Shown one piece after another: positions 21,950 to 33,489 of a DNA stretch of 64,000 nucleotides (positions are counted from its first letter, which is position 1; each line of letters opens with the position of its first letter). The notes below the pieces were generated by a model. It made no database searches, had not been told where the DNA came from, and saw nothing but the letters and a program-made list of their open reading frames with translations. This DNA comes from Limnephilus marmoratus. Its lineage: Eukaryota > Arthropoda > Insecta > Trichoptera > Limnephilidae. Both the position numbers and the translations under genes were made by a program. The DNA is taken from the NCBI GenBank assembly GCA_917880885.1, contig OU862907.1, positions 71,667,072-71,731,071 on the forward strand, given 5' to 3'.

Positions 21950-22210
21950 ACCGACGCAATATTGATTATATCCCGTGGAGATTCTTCATTGCTGAGGATC
22001 GTGTGCTCTACTCCAATTTCCATGGTGGATAAGGCTCTTTCTTCCGGTTCCCCGCAGTCCTGCGCTATGTGGAGAGTGAAGGACATCGACGTACCAGAGA
22101 CGCTTGGTCACTTCAGCGCTGCGGTGACCTTCCTCTGCCTTCTACTTTGTCAGTGACTATGAGTTTCTCCAAGTTGGAGTCCTCAGTTTGGCGATCAACG
22201 TGTCCAAAGT
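21950..22210 (-). pseudogene. LINE C-terminal scrap
   Basis: On the minus strand, TDKVEGRGRSPQR near 22150 and a following LHIAQDCGEPEE block resemble the KVEGxRxRGRPxxRWxDQ tail common downstream of insect LINE reverse transcriptases. A stop and a frame change separate them. Weak but consistent. Confidence 0.45.
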
Positions 22211-22282
22211 ATTTTAAAGATACGTTATAGGCAGATAAATTTAAAAAAAAATAGAAAAATCAAATATTGTTGATTATTTGAG

Positions 22283-22553
22283 ACTGCCTAGCGATTCCTT
22301 ATTTTTTGTGAGATCGTTATTGGATAACGGACGTAATCTCCTGTCAAATTTGTGTGATTTTTATGGCTGTTATTTGCGTTTTCTATGTACAACGTACATT
22401 AAATGAGAAAATAATCATGCTTACTTGCAGGAATTCATGTTTAAATCGATCTAAACTAAAATATATGACTTAAAAATCACACAAATCTGACAGGAGATTA
22501 CGTTCGTTATCCAATAACGATCTCACAAAAAATACAGTATCGCTAGGCTGGTA
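22283..22553. mobile_element. MITE with ~75-bp terminal inverted repeats, copy 1
   Basis: CCTAGCGAT, GTGAGATCGTTATTGGATAA and CTCCTGTCAAATTTGTGTGA at the left return inverted at 22480-22553. The middle (TTATGGCTGTTATTTGC and TACTTGCAGGAATTC) matches the second copy at 37787-38205. No coding capacity. Superfamily not determined. Confidence 0.75.
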
Positions 22554-22559
22554 ACAATA

Positions 22560-23510
22560 TAACTGATCAAGCACAAAAATTTTATTCATTCTTAAACACT
22601 TCGAAGGAACTTATTGTTTTTCTTTAACGTATGTTCCTATAATTAATTTTTAAGGCTTCTCATTTTCCCATATGGTTTTCAAAATAATTAATTTTCAATA
22701 AAAAACAAATGCATTAATTATATAAGCAATCTAGAAACGTTAACAATTATACAAATTTTACTAACTTAAGAAGGCAATGCAAAGAATTATCCAGAAATGT
22801 AACAATGATTATGTTATTTTATTTTATACTTTATAATATACTTTCTTTACTGAAATGTATGATTTCGCGACTCCGTTGTGAATATAATTTTAATTAATTT
22901 AATTTTTTTTTTAATATTAATTACGCGCCCTTGAGGTGATTTTTCACAAAAACGGTACTCTACAAATTATCCAATTATTATTAATTATGTATACTACGTA
23001 CTTTCCTAACACTGTTGTATATTACTTATTGTAAAAGCCCACTCGGGCGTAAATAAATAATAATTGAAAGCCTTTTGTGGATGTCTAGCTCTTCCAGAAT
23101 GGACACATTTGTGCGTCTGGCAGACCATGGAATCCTGAACATTTTTCTCCAACACCACATTTCTATGGCGTCTATTCATTTTCTTTCCATGACTTTGTAC
23201 TACGTTTCGACACTATACTGAACAATTGGGAAACTCATTGTTCGGACGATATAGGAAATAGGCTATTGAAATTTAATTCACAGAAATTGATACTATGATT
23301 TCCTCTACAAACTTGATTCTAAGATAAAAATAGAAAAATTTGCAGGATTTTCATTCAAATTCAGCGGGTTTTCCATCTTGAAATATGTTTTTTAATAACT
23401 TTAAATGTTTTTTTTTTTATACAAAGATTTGTATTATATTGTAGCAAATCCTGATTTTGAAAAATTGAAGAATATAATTTATTTTTTGTAAATAAAGATA
23501 AGAAATATTA
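22560..23510. other. Mostly unassigned; LINE 3'-UTR relic at 22915-23075
   Basis: The motif CGCGCCCTTGAGGTGATTTT followed by CACAAAAACGG matches the 3'-UTR hairpin region of the LINE at 7265-7301, and the stretch ends GTAAATAAATAATAATTG. The remainder is AT-rich with no supported feature. Confidence 0.4.
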
Positions 23511-23511
23511 T

Positions 23512-23790
23512 CTTTTTTTTTACATTAGCTCCACGCAGGAGGCCCTGAGGAAAATAACTCCCTTCAGGGCCTATATCATCTTGGGGGACGTTGTGTGGAG
23601 AGTTTTTTCATGACAGGAAAGAGAGGAAGTTCTGAAAAGTAAAGGGTATGGAGGGTGGGTAAGAATATGAGGTTCAGTGTGTCCAGGAGTGTCAGACGGA
23701 TGAATCCATCCCTCCCACTGTGGTGCAAGGCGATGTTCCGTGAGAGTACGGCTGTAGAAGTCTGAATGTAATTTAATTTCCCTCAAATAA
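23512..23790 (-). mobile_element. LINE 3' end (stem-loop tail family), copy
   Basis: T-run, then CTCCACGCAGGAGGCCCTGA, the AGGAAAATAACTCCCTTCAG hairpin, and the closing GTTGTGTGGAG arm at 23590-23600. The body to 23790 reads on the minus strand as WIHPSDTPGHTEPHILTHPP in one frame, an open frame shared with the copy at 16118-16303. This copy is isolated from the Helitron arrays, which supports independent retrotransposition of the family. Confidence 0.7.
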
Positions 23791-24227
23791 AATTAAATAA
23801 GTAATATGTTCATCAATTTTCTTGCATTATAAATATTTTACAAATCTTGATTTCTGACTTTTTGTTTGCTTCAAAATGTGTAATTTTTTTTATTTTACGT
23901 TATGCTGAATAATACAATTAAAACAATAAAACTTATTAAAAGGTTTTTTTTTTCTTCATGTATTTATAGTACTTATAAGTAGTCTGTTTTTTAAATGAAA
24001 TAAATACTAAAATGCATTATTTTCCATTTCTGGAAATTTAAATACTTTTACATTATTATCAAATTCAGAGATCGGCAAAGTGAGGCTCCGGAGCCGCATG
24101 ACGCTTTTGTAATTAAGGAATACAATTTATGTATTCCTTAATAACATAATATTTTGTTATCAATGAATAAAATTTTATTATCAAGTTTTATTCAGCGTAC
24201 CCATAATTTAATGAAGTACTAAAATTA

Positions 24228-24632
24228 GGGGGCGTCTACTAATATCTACAGGAATTCCAAAAACTGAAAAAATCTAACTAATATCAATGAGAAGGAAAGT
24301 GTTGACGAATATCTACAGCTCAAACTGTTGAAGAATATCTATGAGAACCAAAGTGTTGACGCATATCTACAGCACTGGCAGAGGTTGGATTTGCAATTAT
24401 ATATAGCATATTGGAATAACGTAATATAGCGTATGCAGTTTAAAAAACTTAATTTATGTAAGTATGTATGTAAAAATCCCTAATATCGGACTATTGGACA
24501 CATTTAGCTGATTAATCCAACCTACTCTCTGTAGATATTAGTCAACACTCTGAAGTTCGTAGATATTAGTTCAACATATGAGCTGTAGATATTCGTCCGA
24601 CATACAGGCTGTAGATATTAGTATCTGGAGTC
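24228..24632 (+). mobile_element. 405-bp MITE with repeated AATATCTACAG motif, copy A
   Basis: Flanked by CTAAAATTA on both sides (24219-24227, 24633-24641). The ends are GGCGTCTACTAATATCTACAG-like and its inexact inverse (CTGTAGATATTAGTATCTGG). AATATCTACAG or its complement recurs many times in both halves. The middle has TGCAATTATATATAGCATAT and ATCCCTAATATCGGACTAT. The 8-9-bp target duplication and GG-starting ends could be Mutator-like; no transposase is present. Confidence 0.85.
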
Positions 24633-24639
24633 CTAAAAT

Positions 24640-26400
24640 TATGATAAATGTTTACTAAATCCAAAGATATTGAAATATAAGTAGATGTGCTATCTGCTGT
24701 TTTTACTATGTGGGTCTGCACTTCCGGGTGTCGCCGATATTGTTTATCAATTAACAAATAAACTAAAAGAACAAATAAACCAAACGAACGTTAAACTAAA
24801 CGAACGAATTCTTTCCTTATTCAAAATATATTGTTAACCAATATTAATGCACATTTTCAAAAAATCAACGAAATGAACAAATTCTTTTTGTATGAAAACT
24901 ACGCTAATTAGCGCGTAGTCCGGCGACAGTTGCGCGGACACCATAGCATATCTCTTCTGTATTTGAATATCCTTTGACTAAATCAAACAGATTTGCTCTC
25001 AAATTTTTTTTGAATCGTTATAATGCAAAGATTTGGCTAATAAGTTTGCCGAACACTGATCTAAATGATACCGAGTATTTTGAAATAAAAAGTAAGTGTT
25101 AAGCGTGTCCCTATTATGTAAATATTTACTGGTTATATTTATGAATAGTACAATAGAACAAAAGTGATTATGAAATTGGGAGACTGGTTGATGGAGACCT
25201 TTGTTCTCTCCAGGACTCAACCCTTTGCCTTTCATCGCAGCGGGAAGGATGGATTCACACATCATTCCTGTAGTGTTGCCAACTCGGATTTTGAAAAAGG
25301 TGTAGGCCAGATTAGAAAATTATGTAGTATTAGTAAAATTTGTATATGAAAAGTTCATAGATCCACATACTTTTTTTTTCGTGAAATGAAGAAGTTAGGG
25401 TACGTGAAACTGAATAAAACATGTATTTTGTTTTACAATTTATTTAATCCATAAGCTGCTGAATTATTCTGCAGTATTATTTTGGCTGGTGTATTTTCCT
25501 GAATAAAAAACGTGTTTTTACTTGCTCATTTCTAAGGAAACTCCTGAATGTCATAAGATATTACATTGTCATTGTTTACAAATACCTATACCAAAAGCTT
25601 TAGTAATTTCGTTTTTACACATAATTATTTACAAAAACGAAATAACATTAAAAACGACTATACATGCGATCCGCAGCTTACGGGTTAAAGAGATAGAACT
25701 CAGGCAGCATTTGAACCGTTCTTCGTACTTGCAATATTAGCGTATTAACCCCTTTTCATCTCTGGTATTGTAAATTATGGTTTAAGACTAAAATACTCAA
25801 TTTTCAGTCAAATTATATTTATTAACATATTAATGAAGGCTCGCTGTTTGTTTTTTAGCCACTTTTTATGAAAAGTAAGCATTTCATTAGAAAGTCTGTT
25901 TCTGACGTTAGTTTTTGTCAAATTAATCGCAGAAAACAGATGCTCGACATTCGCACTGCTTTGAGGCAAGTTAATAACTTTTGTACTGTAATGTTGTCGT
26001 GTGAGTGCTGTGTGTCTGGTGGGTGGAACTCGGTAATGAAGAGAGTAGGTATAATTGGTACTGGTATTGGGGAGCTGCTGGTAGCAAAAGAGACATACCT
26101 ACTTCTTTATATAAACTGGATCAGTAAGAGAAACATTTGAGACTTCACCTTTTCTTATTTTTGAAATATGACATTAAAACTCATCAGCTTTGATTTGCTG
26201 ATTTTCTTGAAATGGAAGATTTGTGTTTCTTGGAGTTCTCCATTCACGGTCTAACTTGGTAAGATTTGTTGGAAATAATCCTGAAAATAGTCGAGCACTT
26301 TCATCTGCAGGACTTCTTATGTGGCACGGACTCTAGCAGTATGAAACAGAATGTTTGCTGGAGTCCGCACCACATAATTTGTCCCGCAGACAGGGGCGCC
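24640..26400. other. AT-rich stretch without a supported gene
   Basis: Frames at 24999-25265 (minus), 25522-25740 and 25868-26140 (plus) were read and show no family motif. The last has a GC-richer piece (26000-26080) of unknown origin. No repeat of the window's known families was recognised. Confidence 0.5.
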
Positions 26401-26415
26401 TCTGTCTTTAAATAA

Positions 26416-26575
26416 GGGAACGTACCCATACTACGTGACACGTTTAGGGAGGGGGGGGGTCTTCAAAATGTCACGCTCCATACAAATGAGTGGCGGGTTG
26501 CTTAGGATTTTGGTCACCGGGGGGGGGGGGGTTAAAAATTGCAAAAAGTTGGTCACGTAGTATGGGTACGTTCCC
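26416..26575. mobile_element. Harbinger-like MITE, 160 bp, copy 1
   Basis: Perfect termini GGGAACGTACCCATACTACG and their inverse, flanked by TAA on both sides, the 3-bp duplication of PIF/Harbinger elements. The interior has G-runs (26450, 26520). The copy at 37827-37982 has the same ends and the same TAA. Confidence 0.85.
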
Positions 26576-26799
26576 TAAAGTAACTGAAAATATACTTCTT
26601 CAGCCTAATGAGATGTGTAATTTTTTCAATTTGTACAATTTCAAAGAAAATACGTAGATTCTGCGACTGAAGTTCGTAGGTGTACAGGGAAGGCCTAAAA
26701 TACTTAGATCTAAAAAGACGTAGAGTTGGCAACGCTATCACTTCAGCTTTTCAATTGCTACCTGAACTGTAAACATACATTCATTCATAGAGTGAATGA

Positions 26800-27160
26800 G
26801 TGAATGAGTGAAAGAGTTGGTAAGTCTTCTTTGCAGCAGGAAATTATACGTACGGGTATCAAATTACGCATATCGACCTGCACAACCGGAATGGCGCAGT
26901 GAAAAACTGAGCAGGCATCTCCGCGGCCCCCTTTTGCGAGAGAAGACCCGTACTGATTTGCGAGAGAAGGCCCGTACTGAACACCTTGAACCGGGCGACC
27001 GAATCGGCCCGAGAGCAGGTATATGGAATTGAGCGGTCGACTTCCTGTGCCCTTTGTAGGCACACACTCCTCGCCTTATCCACATTCAAACATCGTTTTT
27101 TCTTTGTATATTTAATTCAACAAGCGCTTCTCGCTTCATCCACATTCACCCGTCAAATAT
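26800..27160 (+). repeat. GC-richer Helitron-type segment
   Basis: Contains two near-identical units with TTTGCGAGAGAAGRCCCGTA (about 26932-26980) and then TGTGCCCTTTGTAGGCACAC with CTTATCCACATTCAAACATC, shared with 28650-28700 and 40395-40450. Overlapping frames on both strands have no family features. Confidence 0.5.
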
Positions 27161-27410
27161 TCGATTGCGATGAAACCTTGGGGATTTGATGTGTGCATCC
27201 AGTCGATTCTTTCTGTATAGAATAGTAAGCTCTGGCATCGTGAAATTATGCATTGCTAAACCGTTCATCCGATTGTGATGAAACTTTGGGGATTTGATAT
27301 ATGAATGCCCGCGATGGTTTTTGTATAAAATAGTGAGCTCTGGCATCATGAAATTATGCATTGCTAAACCGTTCATCCGATTGCGATGAAACTTTGGGGG
27401 AGCGGTCGAC
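27160..27410 (+). repeat. Helitron tandem array, type C
   Basis: Two and a half units of about 105 bp built from CATCCGATTGCGATGAAACT, TTGGGGATTTGATGTGTGCA and TAGTGAGCTCTGGCATCATG. The same type occurs at 38750-38960 and 48955-49215. It shares the GTGAGCTCTGGCAT words with type B. Confidence 0.75.
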
Positions 27411-27499
27411 TACCTGTTCCCTTTGTAGGCGCTCACTCCTCGCTTCATCCGCATTCAGATATTGTTTTTTCTTCATATATTTAATTTAACACACTCCTG

Positions 27500-27780
27500 C
27501 TCGCTTCGCCTTTTAGGGAAACGAAGGAGAGGAGAGTTCTGGGAAGGAAAAGGGATTAAAGGGTGGATAGGAATCTGGGGATCAGTGTGTCCTGATCATC
27601 AGACCTAGACAAACCTCATCCCATGAACCCGGGCACCTCTGCTAAATCACTAAACGTAGCGAATCATCTAGGGTGACCTATGGCAGAGGTGTTGGTTATC
27701 CAATAAAGGTTCCTGAGGCGACGGTTCCTATTCCCGCCTCCCAAATTGAACCTCAGATCTGGTAAGTAAACACGGCCAAA
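27500..27780 (+). repeat. Body segment shared with the LINE-tail copies, plus a splice-like edge
   Basis: AACGAAGGAGAGGAGAGTTC through CATGAACCCGGGCACCTCTG and GTGACCTATGGCAGAGGTGT match bodies of the LINE-tail family at 12600-12760 and 42360-42540. It then continues TTCCCGCCTCCCAAATTGAA and GATCTGGTAAGTAAACACGG, also at 39645-39720. GTAAGT after CAGATCTG is a strong donor-like word, so part of this could derive from a spliced gene. Confidence 0.5.
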
Positions 27781-27944
27781 GCCATTTCAAACAAAGTTTC
27801 AATTCTGAATGGTGATTTTACACCAGAACTTATACTTTATAAGTTAATTAGTGTTAATGAGAAATAACACAAACTAATCAATCAAAAAATAATTAATATA
27901 TTACGTTAATTATAAAAATATTATATTACGTTATTTTGATAACC

Positions 27945-28560
27945 AATTTAAAAATAATTTTAATTTCAAAATACAAAAAATTTAAAAATCCAAAAAATTT
28001 TAAATTTCATAAAATTTTAAATCCAAAAAAATTTTAAAATCCAAAAAATTTTAAAATTCAAAAAAAATAAAATCCAAAAAATTTAAAAAATCGAAAAAAA
28101 TTTTAAAATCCAAAAAATTTAAAATCAAAAAAATTTTAAAATCGAAAAAAATTTTAAAATTCAAAAAATTTCAAAATCCAAAAAATTTTAAAAACGAAAA
28201 AATTTTAAAATTCAAAAAATTTAAAAATCGAAAAAAATTTCAAATTTCAAAAAATTTAAAAATCCAAAAAAATTTAAAATCAAAAAAAATTAAAAATCGA
28301 AAAAAATTTTAAAATCCAAAAAATTTCAAAATCCAAAAAATTTTAAAAACGAAAAAATTTTAAAATTCAAAAAATTTAAAAATCGAAAAAAATTTCAAAT
28401 TTCAAAAAATTTAAAAATCCAAAAAAATTTAAAATCAAAAAAATTTAAAAATCGAAAAAAATTTAAAAATCCAAAAAATTTAAAAATCCAAAACATTTTA
28501 AAATCTGAAAAAAATTTAAGATCCATAAAATTTCAATATTATTAAAAATTCCAAAAAAAA
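27945..28560 (+). repeat. AT minisatellite, ~16-18-bp units
   Basis: Irregular tandem units of the form AAAATCCAAAAAATTTTA, with variants CGAAAAAA and TTCAAAA. A related but shorter tract lies at 39935-40300 in a duplicated context. An internal stretch of about 115 bp is repeated within the tract (28170-28280 and 28325-28440). Confidence 0.9.
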
Positions 28561-28744
28561 TGGATTAAAAAAATAACTTTTATTCCCATACTGAACTCCT
28601 TGAACCAGTTCACCGAAGTGGCCCTATAGTAGGTGTACCAAATTGAGCAGTCTACTGCCTGTGCCCTCTATGTGGCGCACACACCTCGCTTCGTCTACAT
28701 TCAAACATCGTTTTTTTCTTCAAATATTTATTGAACACACACTC

Positions 28745-30614
28745 CTCGCTTCATCCACGTTCACACATCAAATCGCATAGTGCTTTAACCCGTCAGTTGC
28801 TTCTGCAACGGGCAAAACCTAGTATATATAGTATTGTTTAGTTTTGGGGCAGGTCAGGAAAACTCACTCTTTTTTGTATGAAAAAATTAAGCCAAACCCG
28901 TCACGCCAAAACGACCTTTCGGCTCCTCGAGATTCGTACACTTTGAGAGGTCAGTTTCGGTCAACGGGCAGCGTAACTAAAATCGTATGAGAATTTTCAG
29001 CCATCGATCCTCAAGCCAAAGTGGACCTTGGCGTTCAGCATTTCGGAAGGCTTCACGGTTCAATCTCCTTCGAAGTCTTCGGCACGAGCTTTTGTTTTTT
29101 TTTCTGGATCGGGAAACATTTTTAATTTTAATTTATACGTTTGCCAAAACTTTACGGGAGACATCTAGCGGTGCGGAATACGAGTGTGGATTGTTCACAT
29201 TAGAAAAAATCAAATGTCTATCGCATACGGTTGTAGTTCTATTTTTATCCGTTCGAATGGCGGGGTCGTCTGATTTTACACAAAAATTTCCAATTCACGA
29301 AAAAAGGGCACTCAACATGACTCAATACAGCGACTTTCTTAATATAATGTTGCCAGGTGCTTGATTTTGGAATGGCTGATTTTGGAATGTAGTCTCTTTG
29401 ATTTTAATACGTGTTCACAATGTCTCTTACTAAAATTGTTAATTTTGTCAATAAATAATATGGAGACGTTTAAATATAAAATACATTTCATATAAATTTA
29501 ATTGGATACCTAAATTAACTGCTCTAAACATACCAACACGCACTAGAAAAAATAAATTATTGAAGTTGTGGTAGAATTTCTTTTACCTCATGTGAAATTG
29601 TTTGTTCTTTTTTTTCAACTCATTTATACTATCATATTATTATTTGGAAATATATTTTAAATGGAATTGTGCATATGAAGTTTGAAAACAGCAAAAAAAA
29701 TGTTTAAAAAAAATATTTTTAGGGTGTTTTTGTTGTTATTTTTTCAAAAACATGTTTTTTTCATTCTATTCGCAGGTATATTGTAAAATGTTATGAATAA
29801 TAAAGCATCAAAGTTAATATATTTATGTTTCGTTGCTTTCTTATACTCTCAATTAAAAGTTTACGAAAAACTTCTTACTAAACATAAGATTATTTTTACC
29901 TCTGAAATAGGTTTTTTTTAGAAACGGCAACACTGAACCTGGTGTTCAACAAAGTTCAAAATGACAACTATTTATTTTCGTAAACAATATGGCGGGCTGT
30001 CGCTCATGGCTTTGTTCATTTATTGACGTGACGAAACTAAATTGCTGACTGCAAATAGGTAGGAATACAATATATGATATGAAATAATACTCCATTAATA
30101 ATTTTATGCAACTTATAGACAGATTAGCTCGAAAATGAGCTAACACGTCAGACGTATGATATAACCTAAATCGTCATTTCCTACGGGAAAGATTTTGAAA
30201 ATGATCTAAATCGTAATTTATTTACTTACAGGAAAGATTTTGAAAATGCCCCCAGAGATATTGGATAAATTAAGATGTTGGTATGATATTTATACTGAAA
30301 GTGAAAGTGACACGAAAACGCAAAGTGCGTAGATATTTAACGAAGCAAGCTTACAAATATTAAGATATTTAACGAAGCAAGCTTACAAAAAAAGACTCTT
30401 GATCAAAGGAATTCATTTTAAAAAGGTATTTATTTATAATTATTGTATTTACAAGATAATTATGTATTTCTTATTGTTTTAACCTTCAAAAGTGCCGCGG
30501 CCACCGGGTGGCAAACGGCAATCCAGAAGATAATGACTTCGAAGGAAAATGACAAATGATCGGACGTCATACAAAGCATTTTGTAGAAAATAAACAGCCT
30601 TATTTTGGTTAGGT
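28745..30614 (+). repeat. 1.85-kb duplicated block, copy 2
   Basis: Copy of 19420-21262. The frame from LDRETF to IMLPGA (about 29104-29364) is unchanged. The exon-like part is longer here: after an acceptor-like TTACTTACAG it reads KILKMPPEILDKLRCWYDIY and goes on through ESESDTKTQ before a stop near 30330. A unit ATATTTAACGAAGCAAGCTT is repeated twice at about 30331-30385 but occurs once in copy 1. Confidence 0.8.
28789..28822 (+). mobile_element. Helitron 3' terminus 4
   Basis: CCCGTCAGTTGC, then GCAACGGG and CTAG at 28819-28822, then TATATATAGTATTG. Same junction as 19513. Confidence 0.75.
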
Positions 30615-30616
30615 AT

Positions 30617-31060
30617 TTTATGTATATATTTATTTATTTATTATAGATACAAAAGAAAGTACAAATTATAATAAAGCTTTGCCTGTCCAACTAGGAAAGT
30701 TTCCCGTTCCAGGACAGACAAATTGACATGTTTAGTTCATATTATTCCTGAAATGTAGGTACATAATTACATAACAAAAACAAAAAATTTCATTTTTCTC
30801 TGAAACTAAGTTGTGTAATAAAGAAAATGTATATAATATATATAAATATAAGTACACATACATTTTTTGTGACAAAGTAGAAAGGGTAATCTGGTAGCAT
30901 ATATTATAATCGGATTTACCGAATTAACCTGGTAATATTTTATACATTCAGATTTACAGAGTATGAGATAAGTAAGTTAGTAGTATTGAAAAGTGTAACA
31001 TATACCTGATAACAAGATGGAGGAATTACAAAATCATTTAGAGAGATCTATTCTAAAATA
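30617..31060. repeat. TTTATT-headed interspersed repeat, copy 2
   Basis: Starts ATATTTATTTATTTATTATA and shares GTCCAACTAGGAAAGTTTCC and a GGACAGACAAATTGACATG-like block with 4008-4470. It replaces about 150 bp found in the other duplicated block at 21265-21420, so it inserted, with local loss, after the block duplicated. Confidence 0.55.
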
Positions 31061-31094
31061 ATACTAAAATTTAAAGTAAATGTCATTAATCTTT

Positions 31095-31190
31095 TCGCAG
31101 CCATTGGCACTGATCGGTGACAAAATTCTTTCTAATATTAGTTTTAAATCACCGTATTATTCCTTTGGCTGTAAGAAACTCTCGCAAGAA
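31095..31190 (-). pseudogene. Decayed Tigger/pogo fragment
   Basis: AAATTCTTTCTAATATTAGT and ATTCCTTTGGCTGTAAG align with 21670-21735 of the better-preserved fragment. The block coding the LQPMDQG signature is reduced by deletion. Confidence 0.5.
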
Positions 31191-31321
31191 ACTTACGCAT
31201 CTCTTATAAAATATGTCAGCAGAAGCTGTCGAAAATGAGACATTGACTACAAAGAACGCTATGCTAAAATTCAAGTTCTATGAAATATAAAACTAATCTT
31301 AAAAAATATTATTGATTACAG

Positions 31322-31645
31322 CACGTTAGTTCACGCATTCGTGGTAGCCTGGGTGTCACGGACATAAACAGTGAGCTGGAAGAACGACAGTTGAGATGGT
31401 ACGGGCACATAAGACGGAGACCATCAGATCACACAGTGAAGCAGGTAATATCTATGGAGCTTCATCGACAGTCGTCCAGAAAAAGACCAAAAAACTCCTA
31501 GATGACTCAATGCTCCAAAATACTTCAAAGAAACGGCCTGGATGAAGGCGATACTCAGAACTGAAGAAACTACAATCTGAGAACGAGAAGAGCTGACCCC
31601 AACAGCCTACCTAGGCAATGAGTTGGGACAGCACCAGGAAGAAGA
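31322..31645 (+). pseudogene. LINE C-terminal region (RLRWYGH type)
   Basis: Reads SRIRGSLGVTDINSELEE and then RQLRWYGHIRRRPSDHTVKQ before a stop, and later RNYNLRTRRADPNS. This is the conserved tail following reverse transcriptase in many L1/RTE-type LINEs. Truncated at both sides of the coding part. Confidence 0.7.
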
Positions 31646-31850
31646 AGAAAGATTGATTACAGCAATCACCTACTTTGTCTACTGGTAAAGGATGTCAAAA
31701 TTATCTTCGCACAAGGCGCTGTTTGGGTTATCAGGATCAGCTGTGATAACAAATCATGATTTTGAATAAGTTGAAACGTAATATAAAGCAATTTTTTCTG
31801 TTATTATTTTATAATAAAACATTGCCTGTAATTTATAAGGTATTTTGCAA

Positions 31851-32255
31851 GACTCCAGTTACCAATATCTACAGCCTGTATGTCGGACGAATATCTACAG
31901 CTCACATGTTGAACTAATATCTACGAACTTCAGAGTGTTGACTAATATCTACAGAGCTAAGGTCAGATGAATATCTATGACGGTCCCAGTGTTGACTAAT
32001 ATCTACAGAGCGTAGGTTGGACTAATCAGCTAAATGTGTCCAATAGTCCGATATTAGGGATTTTTACATACATACTTACATTAATTAAGTTTTTTAAACT
32101 GCATACGCAATATTACGTTATTCCAATATGCTATACATAATTGCAAATCCAACCTCTGCCAGTGCTGTAGATATTCGTCAACACTTTGGTTCTCATAGAT
32201 ATTAGTTTGATTTTTTCAGTTTTTGGAATTCCTGTAGATATTAGTAGACGCCTCC
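31851..32255 (-). mobile_element. 405-bp MITE with repeated AATATCTACAG motif, copy B
   Basis: Same length as copy A but inverted. Flanked by TTTTGCAA on both sides (31843-31850, 32256-32263). Plus-strand ends are GACTCCAG at the left and AGACGCCTCC at the right. AATATCTACAG is repeated through the left half. Confidence 0.85.
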
Positions 32256-32334
32256 TTTTGCAATTCAGCAATATTTATAAGGAAGTTTATATAAAAGAAA
32301 GGTATATTCTGATTCCTTGCTTGGTGAAATGTAA

Positions 32335-32730
32335 TGTACGTTATAATCTACGCATTTACAGATGGCGCCAATTAAATTATTGTAGGTTTTTAACACTTTT
32401 TGCATGTTATTCTTTAAAATATTAAGGTGAATTAATTGTTCGCGCCCGTACATATTAAATGTGAACTAGAATAAATAGTTTTGTTTTAAGAAAGGCTAAC
32501 AAATCCAATTTTCTATCGGTGACTAAACCCAATATTGAATTTTTTAGCCTTTCTTTAAAGATTTGGGTTTGTTTATGGACAAAATTATTTCTTTATATTC
32601 ATTTTAAATATGTACGGGCGCAAACAATTAATTCACTTCAATATTTTAAAGCGTAACATGCAAAAAGTGTTAAAAACAAACAGTAATTTAATTGGCGCTA
32701 TCTGTGAATGCGTAGATGATAACATACGTT
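32335..32730. mobile_element. Palindromic element, ~125-bp arms
   Basis: ACGTTATAATCTACGCATTT, GATGGCGCCAATTAAATTAT and AATTGTTCGCGCCCGTACAT at the left return inverted at 32607-32730 with several mismatches. The 150-bp loop is itself partly self-complementary (AAGAAAGGCTAACAAATC against ATTTTTTAGCCTTTCTTT). A foldback MITE is the simplest reading. Confidence 0.8.
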
Positions 32731-32999
32731 TAAAAGGGTAACTGGGGAGATAGTACTTATAAGAAACCACGGGTACATAGTCACAGCAAAAATCTATATT
32801 TAGGCACTGCCGAAAACCAGCTGCATGAAGCTAGCCAGGAGAAATCCTTAATTGTAGCTGAGTGGTGACCTTTTTATCAGTAGAATCAATGATAAAATAA
32901 CAAAATGTGTAATTTTTCAAAAGAAGCAAACACATTGTGACTTGACATTTTAAATAAATAAAAAGAAAACACTTTGTTTTGTCACTTTATTGATATTTT

Positions 33000-33047
33000 T
33001 TCCATCTACCGGTTTCGGTACCCCCGTACCATCATCAGGACTGAATA
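33000..33047 (-). ncRNA. Hammerhead ribozyme motif, complete core
   Basis: The minus strand reads CTGATGA, stem II TGGTAC-GGG-GGTACC (allowing the edge pair), GAAAC, then the self-complementary ACCGGT and A. The order CUGANGA, stem II, GAAA, short stem III, UH is the type I hammerhead core; predicted self-cleavage lies between 33007 and 33006. Stem I is partly formed by AGTC before and GAT after. The three-pair palindromic stem III would work best as a dimer, as reported for Penelope-like elements. Confidence 0.7.
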
Positions 33048-33175
33048 TAAAAATACTGTAGTTGTACCTGTATTTGTCAGGTACAGGTACAACTACTTAC
33101 CTCCGTACCATCATCAGGACTGAATATAAAAATACTGTAGTTGTACCTGTACCTGTATTTGTCAGTATTTTTATA

Positions 33176-33220
33176 TTCAGTCCTGATGATGGTAAGGAGG
33201 TACCGAAAACGGAAGACGGA
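33176..33220 (+). ncRNA. Decayed hammerhead ribozyme motif
   Basis: CTGATGA (33183) and a stem II region are kept, but GAAACCGGTAG has become GAAAACGGAAG, which removes stem III. It is therefore probably inactive. It is the plus-strand partner of 33000-33047. Confidence 0.55.
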
Positions 33221-33489
33221 AAAAATATCATTAAAGTGACGTAAAACAAAGTGTTTTCTTTTTATTTATTTAAAATGTGTAATATTGTCAAAAATCTATT
33301 GATGAATAAACGTTTTTATTATTATTATATTATATCTGTAAAAAACAGAATTAAGAAAGATATTATAAATAAGTTTTACTTCTCATATTAATGAATATAT
33401 ATTAATATTTTTGAATGTAGCTATTACTTTGTGGTTATCCATTATAGAAAAATGAAATAATATAACTTTGTATAAACCACTTATTTGAT

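Larger units (their letters stand above)
32946..33277. repeat. Inverted repeat with hammerhead-ribozyme arms
   Basis: Arms 32946-33058 and 33163-33277 are reverse complements with small differences. The middle repeats part of the arm again (TACCATCATCAGGACTGAAT at about 33107-33130) and a GTTGTACCTGTACCTG block. Each arm carries a hammerhead-type core, listed separately. The layout suggests Penelope-type termini fused head to head. Confidence 0.8.

Noticed and set aside
24999..26140. Frames of 72-90 residues as small genes
   Set aside because: No motif, no splice-like edges, and AT-driven composition. I could not support any as coding.
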